From assembly GCA_964351395.1 (NCBI GenBank), contig CAYGOF010000002.1, positions 124,001-188,000 of the forward strand: a DNA stretch of 64,000 nt. Reading direction: 5' to 3'. The notes beneath the pieces are model-generated. The model did no database searches, was not told the origin of the DNA, and saw nothing but the letters and a program-made list of their open reading frames with translations. Position 1 is the stretch's first letter, and every line of letters begins with the position of its first letter. Positions 24,986 to 33,276 of the stretch are shown piece after piece. A program made the translations under genes and the position numbers. The stretch comes from Imperialibacter sp964351395. Lineage in GTDB: Bacteria; Bacteroidota; Bacteroidia; Cytophagales; Cyclobacteriaceae.

Positions 24986-27394
24986 TTAACTAAAGATTTC
25001 AGGGTATTTTTCCGGATCTGCTTCTGCCATCATCGCATACACCTTATCAAAAACATTCTCCACGTTAGGCTTTGAAAAGTAATCACCATCAGAACTATAG
25101 GCTGGGCGATGTTCTTGCGAGGAGATAGTTCCTGGTGTAGAATCAAGGTATCTGTAACCACCTTGCTCTTCCAGCACTTTTTGCATCATATAAGCGGAGG
25201 CACCACCCGGCACATCTTCATCCGCAAAAATAATGCGATTGGTTTTCTTAAGAGACTCAACAATCGAGTGATGTAAGTCAAATGGCATGAGCGTTTGCAC
25301 ATCTATCACCTCGCAGGAAATACCAAACTCTTCCAGTAGCTTAGCCGCCTCCATCACAATTCGGCACATAGAACCATAGGTCACAATAGTGACGTCACTA
25401 CCTTCGCGGATCACCTCTGGAATGCCCAGCGGTGTTCTGATCTCGTCGATATTCTCTGGTAACCTTTCTTTTAACCTGTAACCGTTCAAACATTCAATTA
25501 CAATCGCTGTATCGTCCGAGTCGAGCAATGTATTGTAAAACCCAGCTGCTTTGGTCATGTTTCTAGGCACCAATAAATAGATGCCTCTCAGCGAGCCCAT
25601 GATCATGCTCATGGGTGATCCAGAATGCCAAACCCCCTCTAATCGGTGTCCTCTGGTACGAATGATAACAGGGGCCTTCTGGCCACCTTTGGTGCGATAC
25701 TGAAGGGTCGCTAAGTCATCGGACAGCGTTTGCAAGGTAAAGATCAGATAATCCAGGTACTGAACTTCGGCAATTGGCTTTAATCCTCTCATAGCACCAC
25801 CAATGCCCTGCCCTATAATCGTACTTTCTCTGATACCTGTATCAGTTACCCTTATTTCACCATGCTTGGCCTGCATACCCGCAAAGCCTTGATTAACATC
25901 GCCAATCTGGCCCACATCCTCACCAATAGCGAAAATTCTAGGATCCCTTTCAAACGCTTGGTCGAAGCACGCCTGTAGCACCTCCCGGCCATCTACTACC
26001 ACACTTTCGCTGGCATATACGGGCAATACCTCTGCTACTTTCAACGCACTTTGAGCCGACTCGCTATATAGATGACTACCATACTGCTCTGAGTATTCAG
26101 CATCTTTTATTTTTATCCAATTGATCAAATGCTGCCTTTCTTCATGCCTCTCTCCCCTCATCAAGTAGAGCGAGTGACGGACAGCTTTCACTACATCAAG
26201 CTTGAGCGGGTTCAGCGTCTTTTCCATCGCTTTGTGTATGGCGGTGATCTTCTCTCCATACTGACTAACCCCAGCAGCATTGCTTAATAAATTTGAAGCA
26301 CTTCGCAGGTCATCATTGATGCTGGCTACATAAGCTTTCCACGCCTCATTTTTCTCGAACTTTGCCTTCTCCCTCGCGCTTTCCTCAATTTTCCTAAGTT
26401 GTTCTTCCGAAGCCAACTCATTCTCCAATATCCACTCTTTGAATTTCTTTATGCAATCAAATTCTGCCTCCCATTGGAGTCGCTCCTCAGATTTATAACG
26501 TTCTTGAGAACCTGACGTTGAATGCCCTTGAGGTTGTGTCATCTCCTTCACATGAATCAAGACGGGCACATGCTCTTCCCTCGCTATTTTACCTGCCGCC
26601 TTATAAGCATGAACCAGTTTTTCATAGTCCCAACCCTTTACGACAATTATTTCATACCCCTTCTCTTTGTTGTCTCTCTGAAAGCCTGCCAAGACCTTGG
26701 AAATATCGGACTTAGTTGTGTGGTATTCAGCAGGAACTGAGATACCATATTCATCATCCCAAATCGAGACAACCATTGGCACTTGTAATACACCACCGGC
26801 GTTTATCGTTTCGAAGAAATGCCCTTCCGAAGTGGAAGCATTTCCAATTGTTCCCCACGACACCTCGTTCCCGTTGATAGAGAAGTCCTCAAAATGCTTT
26901 AGTGCGGGATTATTTCTGTAAAGTTTGGAAGCGTAGGCAAGCCCTAGCATCCTTGGCATTTGCCCCGCCGTGCACGAAATATCAGAACTCGAGTTCTTCA
27001 TATCCGTCTGCGTCTTCCACTCCCCTTTTTCATTCAGGTAACGAGTAGAAAAATGACTATTCATAAGCCTTCCACCAGATGACGGATCTGCGGACAAGTC
27101 GGTGTGGGCATACAATTGTGCGAAAAACTGCTGAATCGTCAACTGGCCGATGGCCATCATAAATGTCTGGTCCCTGTAGTAGCCCGACCTAAAATCACCA
27201 TTTTTAAACGCTTTGGCCATAGCTACTTGAGCCAGCTCTTTGCCATCGCCAAAAATGCCGAATTTAGCCTTGCCCATGAAAACCTCTCTCCTGCCAATCA
27301 AACTAGCTTCTCTGCTTTCGCAAACCAGAAGATAGTCGTCGAGGACTTCGGCAACAGGCATGCTAATATCTTTTTTAGTCTTTACTACACTCAC
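24986..27394 (-). CDS. Fused alpha/beta E1 component of a 2-oxoacid (branched-chain type) dehydrogenase
   Basis: The protein has 802 residues and joins both subunits of a thiamine diphosphate-dependent E1. The alpha-like half covers about 30-370 with the cofactor region G-N-A-S-T-S-E-G. The beta-like half covers about 460-800, with E-D-V-G near 500, Q-Y-L-D-Y and D-E-D-V-P-G-G-A near 750. E1 decarboxylates a 2-oxoacid and passes the acyl group to lipoyl-E2. The fused form is frequent in Bacteroidota and resembles branched-chain or pyruvate-type E1. No E2 or E3 gene is adjacent. The start is GTG at 27394 or the ATG at 27361; the latter removes 11 residues and is also plausible. Confidence 0.9.
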   Translation of the reverse strand: MSVVKTKKDISMPVAEVLDDYLLVCESREASLIGRREVFMGKAKFGIFGDGKELAQVAMAKAFKNGDFRSGYYRDQTFMMAIGQLTIQQFFAQLYAHTDLSADPSSGGRLMNSHFSTRYLNEKGEWKTQTDMKNSSSDISCTAGQMPRMLGLAYASKLYRNNPALKHFEDFSINGNEVSWGTIGNASTSEGHFFETINAGGVLQVPMVVSIWDDEYGISVPAEYHTTKSDISKVLAGFQRDNKEKGYEIIVVKGWDYEKLVHAYKAAGKIAREEHVPVLIHVKEMTQPQGHSTSGSQERYKSEERLQWEAEFDCIKKFKEWILENELASEEQLRKIEESAREKAKFEKNEAWKAYVASINDDLRSASNLLSNAAGVSQYGEKITAIHKAMEKTLNPLKLDVVKAVRHSLYLMRGERHEERQHLINWIKIKDAEYSEQYGSHLYSESAQSALKVAEVLPVYASESVVVDGREVLQACFDQAFERDPRIFAIGEDVGQIGDVNQGFAGMQAKHGEIRVTDTGIRESTIIGQGIGGAMRGLKPIAEVQYLDYLIFTLQTLSDDLATLQYRTKGGQKAPVIIRTRGHRLEGVWHSGSPMSMIMGSLRGIYLLVPRNMTKAAGFYNTLLDSDDTAIVIECLNGYRLKERLPENIDEIRTPLGIPEVIREGSDVTIVTYGSMCRIVMEAAKLLEEFGISCEVIDVQTLMPFDLHHSIVESLKKTNRIIFADEDVPGGASAYMMQKVLEEQGGYRYLDSTPGTISSQEHRPAYSSDGDYFSKPNVENVFDKVYAMMAEADPEKYPEIFS

Positions 27395-27751
27395 TATTAT
27401 GCTGATTTAAAAGTATAATGTTGTCGATTGCAATGAACGGACTCTCAAAAGAGGTATTTCAAATATACATACAAAAAAGAAGGATTTCAATTCTTAGATA
27501 AGGGAACAAAACGTACAACTATCTGATAATCAACAAAAAAAATGAATTAATTGGAATAAAATTTTTTGAAACAGCAGAAATGGAGAATAATCATTTGCAA
27601 GTAGGTAGGCAGTGAGAAATTTTCGCTTTCTGCAAATAATGCTGCGTTAAATTATCAAGTTTGAAAAATGAAATCAACAAAACCAATTATTGCTTTCATG
27701 TTCATATATTTGTGCCCTTTCAAATAGATGGGATTAACTAATTGACACATC
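27395..27751. other. Intergenic region between divergent E1 and alanine dehydrogenase genes
   Basis: This 357-bp stretch is A+T-rich and contains no credible coding sequence. It should hold the two divergent promoters. A -7-like element for the plus-strand gene is listed separately; I could not assign a promoter for the minus-strand gene. Confidence 0.7.
27705..27712 (+). promoter_or_regulatory. Candidate Bacteroidota -7 promoter element for ald
   Basis: TATATTTG fits the TAnnTTTG -7 consensus of the Bacteroidota primary sigma factor. It lies 39 bp before the ald ATG, giving a leader of about 30 bases. No convincing -33 TTTG is found at normal spacing. Confidence 0.4.
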
Positions 27752-28867
27752 ATGATTATCGGGGTTCCAAAAGAAATTAAAAACAATGAAAACAGGGTAG
27801 CACTTACTCCAGCAGGGGTTACTGAGCTACTTAAGAGAGGCCATGAAGTTCATGTTCAGTCTACAGCAGGTGACGGTAGTGGATTCTCTGACGAATCCTA
27901 CAAGGAGGCAGGCGCTAACATTCTGCCAACCATAGAAGCAACCTACGCCAAGGCTGAAATGATCATGAAAGTAAAGGAGCCTATTGAGGCGGAGTACTCA
28001 TTGATCAAAAAAGACCAGCTACTATTCACCTATTTTCATTTTGCTTCTTATGAACCTCTCACCCACGCCATGATAAAAAGTGGTGCTGTTTGTCTGGCCT
28101 ATGAAACGGTAGAAAAAGCGAACGGAACACTTCCTCTTTTGATACCTATGTCTGAAGTTGCTGGCCGAATGTCTATCCAGCAAGGCGCTAAATTCCTTGA
28201 AAAACCAATGAAGGGTCGCGGCATTCTACTTGGTGGTGTGCCAGGTGTGCGCCCAGCCAAAGTAATGATTCTGGGAGGTGGCGTAGTAGGTACTGAAGCT
28301 GCTAAGATGGCCGCCGGACTTGGTGCTGACGTCATCATCCTTGACTTGAGCCTGCCAAGATTGCGCTATCTGGACGACGTGATGCCAGCCAATGTTAAAA
28401 CCTTGATGAGCAATGAATACAATATTCGCGAGCTGATCAAAGACCACGACTTAATTATCGGTGCCGTGCTTATCCCAGGAGCAAAAGCCCCAAAACTGAT
28501 CACCAGAGATATGCTGAAAGAAATGAGACCTGGTACAGTTATGGTGGACGTTGCTGTTGACCAGGGTGGTTGCTTTGAAACAACTAAACCTACCACGCAC
28601 CAGGATCCAGTTTTCATCATTGACGATGTGATTCACTATTGCGTTGCCAATATGCCCGGTGCAGTGCCATATACATCGACGCTGGCACTTACCAATGCTA
28701 CACTTCCCTATGCGATACAACTTGCAGGAAAGGGATGGAAAACAGCTTGTAAGGAAAACAACGAATTGAAACTTGGTTTGAACGTCATCAACGGAAAAGT
28801 CGTGTACAAGGCTGTCTCTGAAGCCTTTGGTCTTGAACACACTGAAGTGGATACTTTCCTTCACTAG
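27752..28867 (+). CDS. ald: Alanine dehydrogenase
   Basis: This enzyme interconverts L-alanine and pyruvate plus ammonia using NAD. It has 371 residues, the usual length. The N-terminal domain begins with V-P-K-E-I-K-N-N-E-N-R-V, typical of alanine dehydrogenase and the transhydrogenase alpha chain. The NAD-binding Rossmann motif is L-G-G-G-V-V-G near residues 173-180. The substrate-site lysine and histidine regions, M-K-V-K-E-P and Y-F-H-F-A, are present. It appears to be a single-gene unit, with its own upstream promoter region and a possible hairpin after it. Confidence 0.96.
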   Translation: MIIGVPKEIKNNENRVALTPAGVTELLKRGHEVHVQSTAGDGSGFSDESYKEAGANILPTIEATYAKAEMIMKVKEPIEAEYSLIKKDQLLFTYFHFASYEPLTHAMIKSGAVCLAYETVEKANGTLPLLIPMSEVAGRMSIQQGAKFLEKPMKGRGILLGGVPGVRPAKVMILGGGVVGTEAAKMAAGLGADVIILDLSLPRLRYLDDVMPANVKTLMSNEYNIRELIKDHDLIIGAVLIPGAKAPKLITRDMLKEMRPGTVMVDVAVDQGGCFETTKPTTHQDPVFIIDDVIHYCVANMPGAVPYTSTLALTNATLPYAIQLAGKGWKTACKENNELKLGLNVINGKVVYKAVSEAFGLEHTEVDTFLH

Positions 28868-28882
28868 AATTAAAAAGCCCGA

Positions 28883-28921
28883 AGAAAAGGGGGATGTTTC
28901 ACTAGAAGCGTCCTCCTTTCT
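28883..28921. terminator. Imperfect hairpin between convergent ald and HsdR-N genes
   Basis: AGAAAAGGGGGATG (28883-28896) pairs imperfectly with CGTCCTCCTTTCT (28909-28921), with a loop of about 12 bases. A T-rich run follows only weakly. Position between convergent genes supports a shared terminator. Confidence 0.4.
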
Positions 28922-29351
28922 ACTTATAGGGAGGAATACCGGCAATTGAAATTAGCGTATTATGCGCCCTGTCGACCTGAAGACAAATTAATTCCTTTCC
29001 ATTGGTCAATACAAGTAAATTTGCATCAAGCTCTTTGTTATAGGTAGAGAGCTGAAAGATAGCCTCCTTTCCCAACTTCACTTCCGGGCGCTTGCACTCT
29101 ACCAAAATATTTGGCTTGCCTTCTTTATTAAACACTACTATATCGGTTCGTTTGAGTCGACGGTTGTAATGCAGGCCAGCCTCAATGGAGATTAAACCTT
29201 TTGGATATTTCAATTCCTGAAGCAGATAATTTACAAGATCTTGCCTGACTACCTCTTCCGGTGTCCACACAACATACTTACGCCGCAAAATGTCGTAGAG
29301 GAAAGTTTTACCCTCACGATCGATAGTTAAGGGGCGTTTTTCGTCGTTCAT
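28920..29351 (-). CDS. Orphan HsdR N-terminal domain protein (PD-(D/E)xK nuclease-like)
   Basis: This protein of 143 residues corresponds only to the N-terminal nuclease domain of type I restriction HsdR subunits. Visible are T-D-I-V-V-F-N and, 12 residues later, V-E-C-K-R-P, which together give the D-(x)n-E-x-K active site of the PD-(D/E)xK fold. No helicase part, HsdM or HsdS is nearby, so this is not a type I restriction system. Stand-alone versions are common in Bacteroidota and their function is not known. The gene overlaps the end of the UMF1 transporter gene by 4 bp (ATGA), so they are co-translated. Confidence 0.85.
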   Translation of the reverse strand: MNDEKRPLTIDREGKTFLYDILRRKYVVWTPEEVVRQDLVNYLLQELKYPKGLISIEAGLHYNRRLKRTDIVVFNKEGKPNILVECKRPEVKLGKEAIFQLSTYNKELDANLLVLTNGKELICLQVDRAHNTLISIAGIPPYK

Positions 29352-30658
29352 CTACTGTTATTAGATAAGGGAAGGCGTGTCGAAATAAAATCAGTGTTCC
29401 GCAAAAAATAGAGTCCTACCAAAAAGAAAGAAGCCAATGCCAGCGTGCTGTTTCTCATACTTCCTGTGAGCTGCTCAATCAGCCCGTATGCAAATGTCCC
29501 CATCACAATTGAAAGCTTTTCTGTTACGTCATAAAAGCTGAAGAATGAAGCATTGTCAATGGTATTCTCAGGAATCAATTTAGAGAAAGCTGACCGAGAC
29601 TGCGACTGAATGCCTCCCATCACAAGCCCTACAACTGTAGCAACAATGTAAAATTGAATCACCGATGTCACAAAATAGGCGCCTAAGCAAATCAAAATCC
29701 AAATAATGACCATTACAGAAAGTGAAAAACGGTTGCCTTTTGCTTTAGAGACAAAAGCAAATAAATAGGAACCTGCCACTGCCACCACCTGAATAATTAA
29801 AACCGTCAATATTAACTTTTCCCCTGGTAGTTTCAATTCTTTATCGCCAAAGGTTGCGGCCAGATACATCACAGTTTGCACCCCCATATTGTAGAAGAAA
29901 AATGCTTTTAGGTAAGTCTTCATAGACGGTAAAGACTGTAACGACACAAAAACTTTCCTAATCTCCCTATAACCGTGGGCAAACAACTCTTTGGTAGGAT
30001 GTCGGTTGTGAGGATTCCTGGGTAAGAAATGAAATGGAATCAACGAAAAGCCCAACCACCATATTCCAACTAGCAAAAAGGCAAAACGAGAGGCATCGGA
30101 ACCAGTCGCAAAACCAAATGTATCGGGGAAAGTGATTGTTATTAGGTTAAAAAGCAGCAAAATTAAACTACCAGCATACCCCATTGCATACCCTTTTGCG
30201 CTGACAATATCATAATTTTCGGAAGTGGTGATTTCAGGAAGAAATGCATTGTAGAACACAAGGCTCCCTGAATAACCTATGCTAGCCATAACAGAAGCAG
30301 CAATACCCAATTCAATATTACTTCCATCGAAAAAATATAGGGTAATGCAGGAAATGGCGCCCAAATAAGTGAATAACCTAAGAAACAGCTTTTTCATCCC
30401 ACCATAGTCAGCTATTCCTGAAAGGAAGGGAGAAAATAAAGCCATAACAAAGAAAGAAAAAGAGATGGAGTAAGAATAGAGTACCGAGTTTGTTACCTCA
30501 AGACCAAAAAAACGAACGGTATCTCCTCCAAAAAATGACTTTGTAACGCTTATGTAGTACACTGGAAATATGGTGCTTGTAATCACCAAATTATAGACTG
30601 AGTTCGACCAGTCGTACATACACCAGGCATTAACTAACTTGCTGTTTTTGAAGCTCAT
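29348..30658 (-). CDS. UMF1-family MFS transporter
   Basis: The protein has 436 residues, highly hydrophobic, with about 12 membrane helices. The N-terminal W-C-M-Y-D-W-S-N-S-V-Y matches the W-x-x-Y-D-W-A-N-S signature of the UMF1 family, bacterial relatives of the yeast vacuolar effluxer Atg22. A loop G-G-I-Q-S-Q-S-R-S-A-F near residue 345 is also characteristic. The substrate is unknown; relatives are thought to move amino acids or other small solutes. A terminator for the upstream exbD operon sits just before its ATG, so transcription should start in or after that hairpin. It is co-transcribed with the HsdR-N gene. Confidence 0.87.
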   Translation of the reverse strand: MSFKNSKLVNAWCMYDWSNSVYNLVITSTIFPVYYISVTKSFFGGDTVRFFGLEVTNSVLYSYSISFSFFVMALFSPFLSGIADYGGMKKLFLRLFTYLGAISCITLYFFDGSNIELGIAASVMASIGYSGSLVFYNAFLPEITTSENYDIVSAKGYAMGYAGSLILLLFNLITITFPDTFGFATGSDASRFAFLLVGIWWLGFSLIPFHFLPRNPHNRHPTKELFAHGYREIRKVFVSLQSLPSMKTYLKAFFFYNMGVQTVMYLAATFGDKELKLPGEKLILTVLIIQVVAVAGSYLFAFVSKAKGNRFSLSVMVIIWILICLGAYFVTSVIQFYIVATVVGLVMGGIQSQSRSAFSKLIPENTIDNASFFSFYDVTEKLSIVMGTFAYGLIEQLTGSMRNSTLALASFFLVGLYFLRNTDFISTRLPLSNNSR

Positions 30659-30661
30659 GGC

Positions 30662-30694
30662 AAAAAAAAAGTCTTCCCCAAAGGAAAGACTTTT
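30662..30694 (-). terminator. Terminator of the exbB-exbD operon
   Basis: On the minus strand, AAAAGTCTTTCC (from 30694) pairs with GGAAGACTTTT, with one bulge and a short loop, and is followed by a run of T (complement of the A run at 30662-30670). It lies 20 bp after the second exbD stop. Confidence 0.75.
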
Positions 30695-30713
30695 ATCTGA
30701 TTATCAACTATGA

Positions 30714-31178
30714 TTATTGTTTATCCATGCCTTGAAGGGAACTATAAAGCACCTTCCTGGCATTTGCTTCTCTTAATTCTTGCTGAACATCAGCCACAAT
30801 ACCCATCTTGGCCTCTACATCGACCTTCATCGACATTGTAATCTGATCTCTTTCAACCTCGCTGAGTTTATCTTTCTCAGTGTTAACAAACTGAACCACA
30901 TCCTTTGGCGTGATAAACACGTCATTTACCTGAATTTTTGGCTCAGTACCAAACGTAGCTGCATTCTTTGGAGGACCTATGTAAATATAGCTCACCAGAG
31001 ACTTCCGCTCTATTTTCGACAATTGAGTAGCTCTTGGTAAATGCTGCTCTACCAATAGTTCCGTTTCTCTCATCACAGTAGTTACCATGAAGAAGAAAAG
31101 AAGCATAAAGATAATGTCGGGAAGAGCGGCAGTAGGTATTTCCTGAGAAGTACCTGAACTCTTTTTAAACTTGGCCAT
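30714..31178 (-). CDS. exbD: ExbD/TolR-type biopolymer transport protein (second copy)
   Basis: The protein has 154 residues with a single N-terminal membrane helix at about 18-40, preceded by a short cytoplasmic segment. The helix carries the proton-pathway aspartate in L-P-D-I-I-F-M-L-L-F-F, typical of ExbD/TolR. The remainder is periplasmic. ExbD works with ExbB and TonB to energise outer-membrane receptors using the proton gradient. It lies 2 bp after the first exbD gene and ends the operon. The periplasmic part is rather polar and differs clearly from the first copy, so the two may form a heteromeric complex, as proposed for Bacteroidota systems with paired ExbD subunits. Confidence 0.92.
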   Translation of the reverse strand: MAKFKKSSGTSQEIPTAALPDIIFMLLFFFMVTTVMRETELLVEQHLPRATQLSKIERKSLVSYIYIGPPKNAATFGTEPKIQVNDVFITPKDVVQFVNTEKDKLSEVERDQITMSMKVDVEAKMGIVADVQQELREANARKVLYSSLQGMDKQ

Positions 31179-31180
31179 AA

Positions 31181-31822
31181 TTAACCTCCAATTTTAGTAG
31201 GCTCCGCAATAGAAATCGCTCTGGGCATTCCGGAACGAGCTTGGTCATAAAGCTTCTTCTGCTCAGGATCTTTTTGATCCAGCTGAAGAAACTCTTGAGC
31301 AGTTTTGCCAATCCTTTCGCCATACACTTCATTATAGGCAGCGTTTACTTCGTCTAACACTGTTATATAAAGTTCATAGCTTGTTCCTCTATCTGCCTTG
31401 AAAGAAACAATAGCTTTATCAGGACCATCAGATGAGTTTCCTTTTTTACCGTAGGCACTTACAAAACTTTTCATAGGTGCAGGCAGGCTATTGTAAACCA
31501 TCATGGCATCTTCAGAGGGGCGACCAAAATTGAGGATAAACTCCTTAATCATTGGCTTCAGCTCTTCGACGTTTGTTAACGGTTCATCTTCTACAAGAAG
31601 CAAATCTTTCGAGTTAGCTTGTATCTTGAAGATGTTTCTATCATTTTCCTTCACTTCTGGAGGCGGCTGATTTGGATCCGGCTTCGGTGGCAAAAGCATC
31701 GCAATACCTTTGTCATTCGCCATCGTGGTAGTTACCAGAAAGAAAATGAGCAGAAGGAAAGCAATGTCAGCCATAGAACCGGCATTTACCTCCGTACTAG
31801 GTCTGTTTTTCTTGCTTGCCAT
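31181..31822 (-). CDS. exbD: ExbD/TolR-type biopolymer transport protein with extended periplasmic part
   Basis: The protein has 213 residues, longer than the usual 140. The single helix follows M-A-D-I-A-F-L-L-L-I-F-F, with the conserved membrane Asp at about residue 19. The periplasmic domain carries an additional segment of about 60 residues (about 90-150), including a G-K-K-G-N-S-S-D-G-P-D loop. The C-terminal tail is rich in charged residues and ends in I-A-E-P-T-K-I-G-G. It is the third gene of the ExbB-small membrane protein-ExbD-ExbD operon, 1 bp after the small membrane protein and 2 bp before the second ExbD. Confidence 0.92.
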   Translation of the reverse strand: MASKKNRPSTEVNAGSMADIAFLLLIFFLVTTTMANDKGIAMLLPPKPDPNQPPPEVKENDRNIFKIQANSKDLLLVEDEPLTNVEELKPMIKEFILNFGRPSEDAMMVYNSLPAPMKSFVSAYGKKGNSSDGPDKAIVSFKADRGTSYELYITVLDEVNAAYNEVYGERIGKTAQEFLQLDQKDPEQKKLYDQARSGMPRAISIAEPTKIGG

Positions 31823-31823
31823 A

Positions 31824-32147
31824 TTACTTAACTATTTTAGAAATTTCTGTGTAAACGATTCCAGCCAATGCCACACCTGTCAACAGGTACATCATGATCA
31901 ATGAGCCTCCAACCAATTTAGACAAACCGGCATCGACATTATATTTTGTGTACACTGCGGTTACTTCGTCGCCAGAAATTGCATATCCCAGACCAAAAAT
32001 AACTAACAAAATAAGAATACCGACGGCCGACATGGCCAATGAAGACAGATCGTCCAAGGCGTTGATCAAAGGCAATACGATCGCTGCTATTAGCGCTATT
32101 CCCACCAAAATGTAGGAGCCGATCAATGCTATATCAATAAAATCCAT
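31824..32147 (-). CDS. Small membrane protein of the ExbB/ExbD operon
   Basis: This protein of 107 residues has three predicted membrane helices (about 5-27, 36-55 and 80-102). I do not recognise an assigned function. Its place between exbB and the first exbD, 24 bp after exbB and 1 bp before exbD, is a gene order met in other Bacteroidota. That suggests a subunit or assembly factor of the proton-driven complex. The loop between helices 2 and 3 carries charged residues (A-I-S-G-D-E-V-T-A-V-Y-T-K-Y), which might face the periplasm. Its role is inference from context only. Confidence 0.75.
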   Translation of the reverse strand: MDFIDIALIGSYILVGIALIAAIVLPLINALDDLSSLAMSAVGILILLVIFGLGYAISGDEVTAVYTKYNVDAGLSKLVGGSLIMMYLLTGVALAGIVYTEISKIVK

Positions 32148-32171
32148 TTTTGCTGTCTTTAGATGTTAATA

Positions 32172-33008
32172 CTACTTAGAAAGATTGTGCTTTACAAGGA
32201 TGTCCACCAATGTAATAGAGGCGTCTTCCATTGAATTCACAAGAGAGTCAATCTTAGAAATAAGGTAGTTATAGAACAACTGAAGAATAACAGCTACAAT
32301 AAGTCCACCAACTGTTGTTAAAAGGGCGATTTTGATACCGTCGGCCACAAGAGCAGGAGAAACGTCACCAGCCGCTGCGATAGCGTCGAATGCACCAATC
32401 ATACCAATTACAGTACCCATGAAACCAAGCATAGGAGCAAGAGAGATGAAAAGAGAGATCCAAACCATGCCTTTTTCAAGCTTACCCATTTCAACAGATC
32501 CGTAAGCAATGATTGATTTCTCTACCATCTCAATTCCTTCTGACATTCTCATCAGACCTTGAGTAAAGATAGAAGCAACGGGGCCTTTTGTATTTTTACA
32601 AACATCTTTTGCTGCCTCAACTCCACCAGAAGCCAGCGCATTTTCTACGTTAGCAAGAAGTTTTTTGGTGTTAGTAGTAGCAAGGTTCAGCGTGATGATA
32701 CGCTCGATGGCAACAGCCAATCCGAAGATCAAACACAATAAAACTATACCCATGAACTCCCAACCACCAGCGATAAATTGCTCTTTAACGATTTGGTGAA
32801 ATGATTGCTCTGGCTCATCGACTACTTCTTCCATTGGAGCTACTGGCTCAGGCTCAGCCACGACCTCTTCCACAGCAGCAGAATCGACCATAGCAGTAGA
32901 GTCAACCATAGCAGTACTGTCTGATGAAATTTCATCCTGAGCAACTGCGTTAAATTGGCTGAATGCAAAAACGCCTGTTAGCAACAGCGAAGCGAATAAC
33001 TTTTTCAT
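32172..33008 (-). CDS. exbB: ExbB/TolQ/MotA-family proton channel with N-terminal periplasmic extension
   Basis: The protein has 278 residues. It begins with a signal peptide-like segment (about 1-24, ending A-V-A-Q) and then an acidic, low-complexity stretch (25-68) with repeats of S-T-A-M-V-D and E-x-V-x-E-P-E. Three membrane helices follow, at about 85-105, 187-208 and 226-250. The T-x-x-G-x-x-G-T-V-x-G-M-I pattern (F-M-G-T-V-I-G-M-I) is the MotA/TolQ/ExbB hallmark. It forms the channel that drives TonB-dependent or Tol-type work at the outer membrane. It heads a four-gene operon with two ExbD-type genes. The N-terminal extension is missing from enterobacterial ExbB. Confidence 0.93.
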   Translation of the reverse strand: MKKLFASLLLTGVFAFSQFNAVAQDEISSDSTAMVDSTAMVDSAAVEEVVAEPEPVAPMEEVVDEPEQSFHQIVKEQFIAGGWEFMGIVLLCLIFGLAVAIERIITLNLATTNTKKLLANVENALASGGVEAAKDVCKNTKGPVASIFTQGLMRMSEGIEMVEKSIIAYGSVEMGKLEKGMVWISLFISLAPMLGFMGTVIGMIGAFDAIAAAGDVSPALVADGIKIALLTTVGGLIVAVILQLFYNYLISKIDSLVNSMEDASITLVDILVKHNLSK

Positions 33009-33097
33009 AGTTTAAATTTTAGTAAATCGTAAAATGGTTACAGTTAGTAAAAGATAGTTTGTTTTTGTTTTAAAGAATAAATTTTTATCAAATTCTG

Positions 33098-33185
33098 CGG
33101 AGAGAGAGGGATTCGAACCCTCGATACCCTTTTGAGGTATACACACTTTCCAGGCGTGCTCCTTCAACCACTCGGACACCTCTCC
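33098..33185 (-). tRNA. tRNA-Ser (anticodon GGA)
   Basis: The minus strand reads GGAGAGG at the 5' acceptor arm and TCTCTCC plus discriminator G at the 3' arm. The anticodon loop CTGGAAA gives GGA, which decodes UCC and UCU. A long variable arm (ATACC paired with GGTAT) and the T loop TTCGAAT are present, as expected for class II tRNA-Ser. The CCA end is not encoded. It lies 89 bp before exbB on the same strand. Confidence 0.97.
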
Positions 33186-33276
33186 AAAGTACAATTTTTG
33201 GCGTCTAGCAGCAACAAATAAATTAAGAAAAAACTCTTTATGCAAATTTTGATATCAAATTTACATGAGTGAGAAA

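Larger units (their letters stand above)
24045..24993 (+). pseudogene. Lipoprotein gene broken by an assembly gap and duplicated flank
   Basis: The start, M-K-N-R-L-L-K-S-V-F followed by a hydrophobic stretch and W-A-C-T-P-P, is a lipoprotein signal beginning at ATG 24045. The same N-terminus is repeated after the run of N at 24216, now with a 13-base C run that shifts the frame. Downstream, the correct frame resumes with E-L-P-I-I-P-K-I-S-Y and continues through N-F-E-D-G-D-G-D-I-G-L to a stop at 24991-24993. That E-D-G-D-G-D-I-G pattern is a common Bacteroidota lipoprotein family of unknown function, about 260 residues long. The break is best read as an assembly fault, not a true mutation: the real gene is probably intact. 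Its 3' end overlaps the convergent E1 gene by 8 bp. Confidence 0.75.

Noticed and set aside
28920..29351. Type I restriction system
   Set aside because: Only the HsdR N-terminal domain is present; HsdM, HsdS and the helicase motor are missing.
33012..33245. Minus-strand frame of 77 codons
   Set aside because: It overlaps the tRNA-Ser gene on the same strand and has no protein features.
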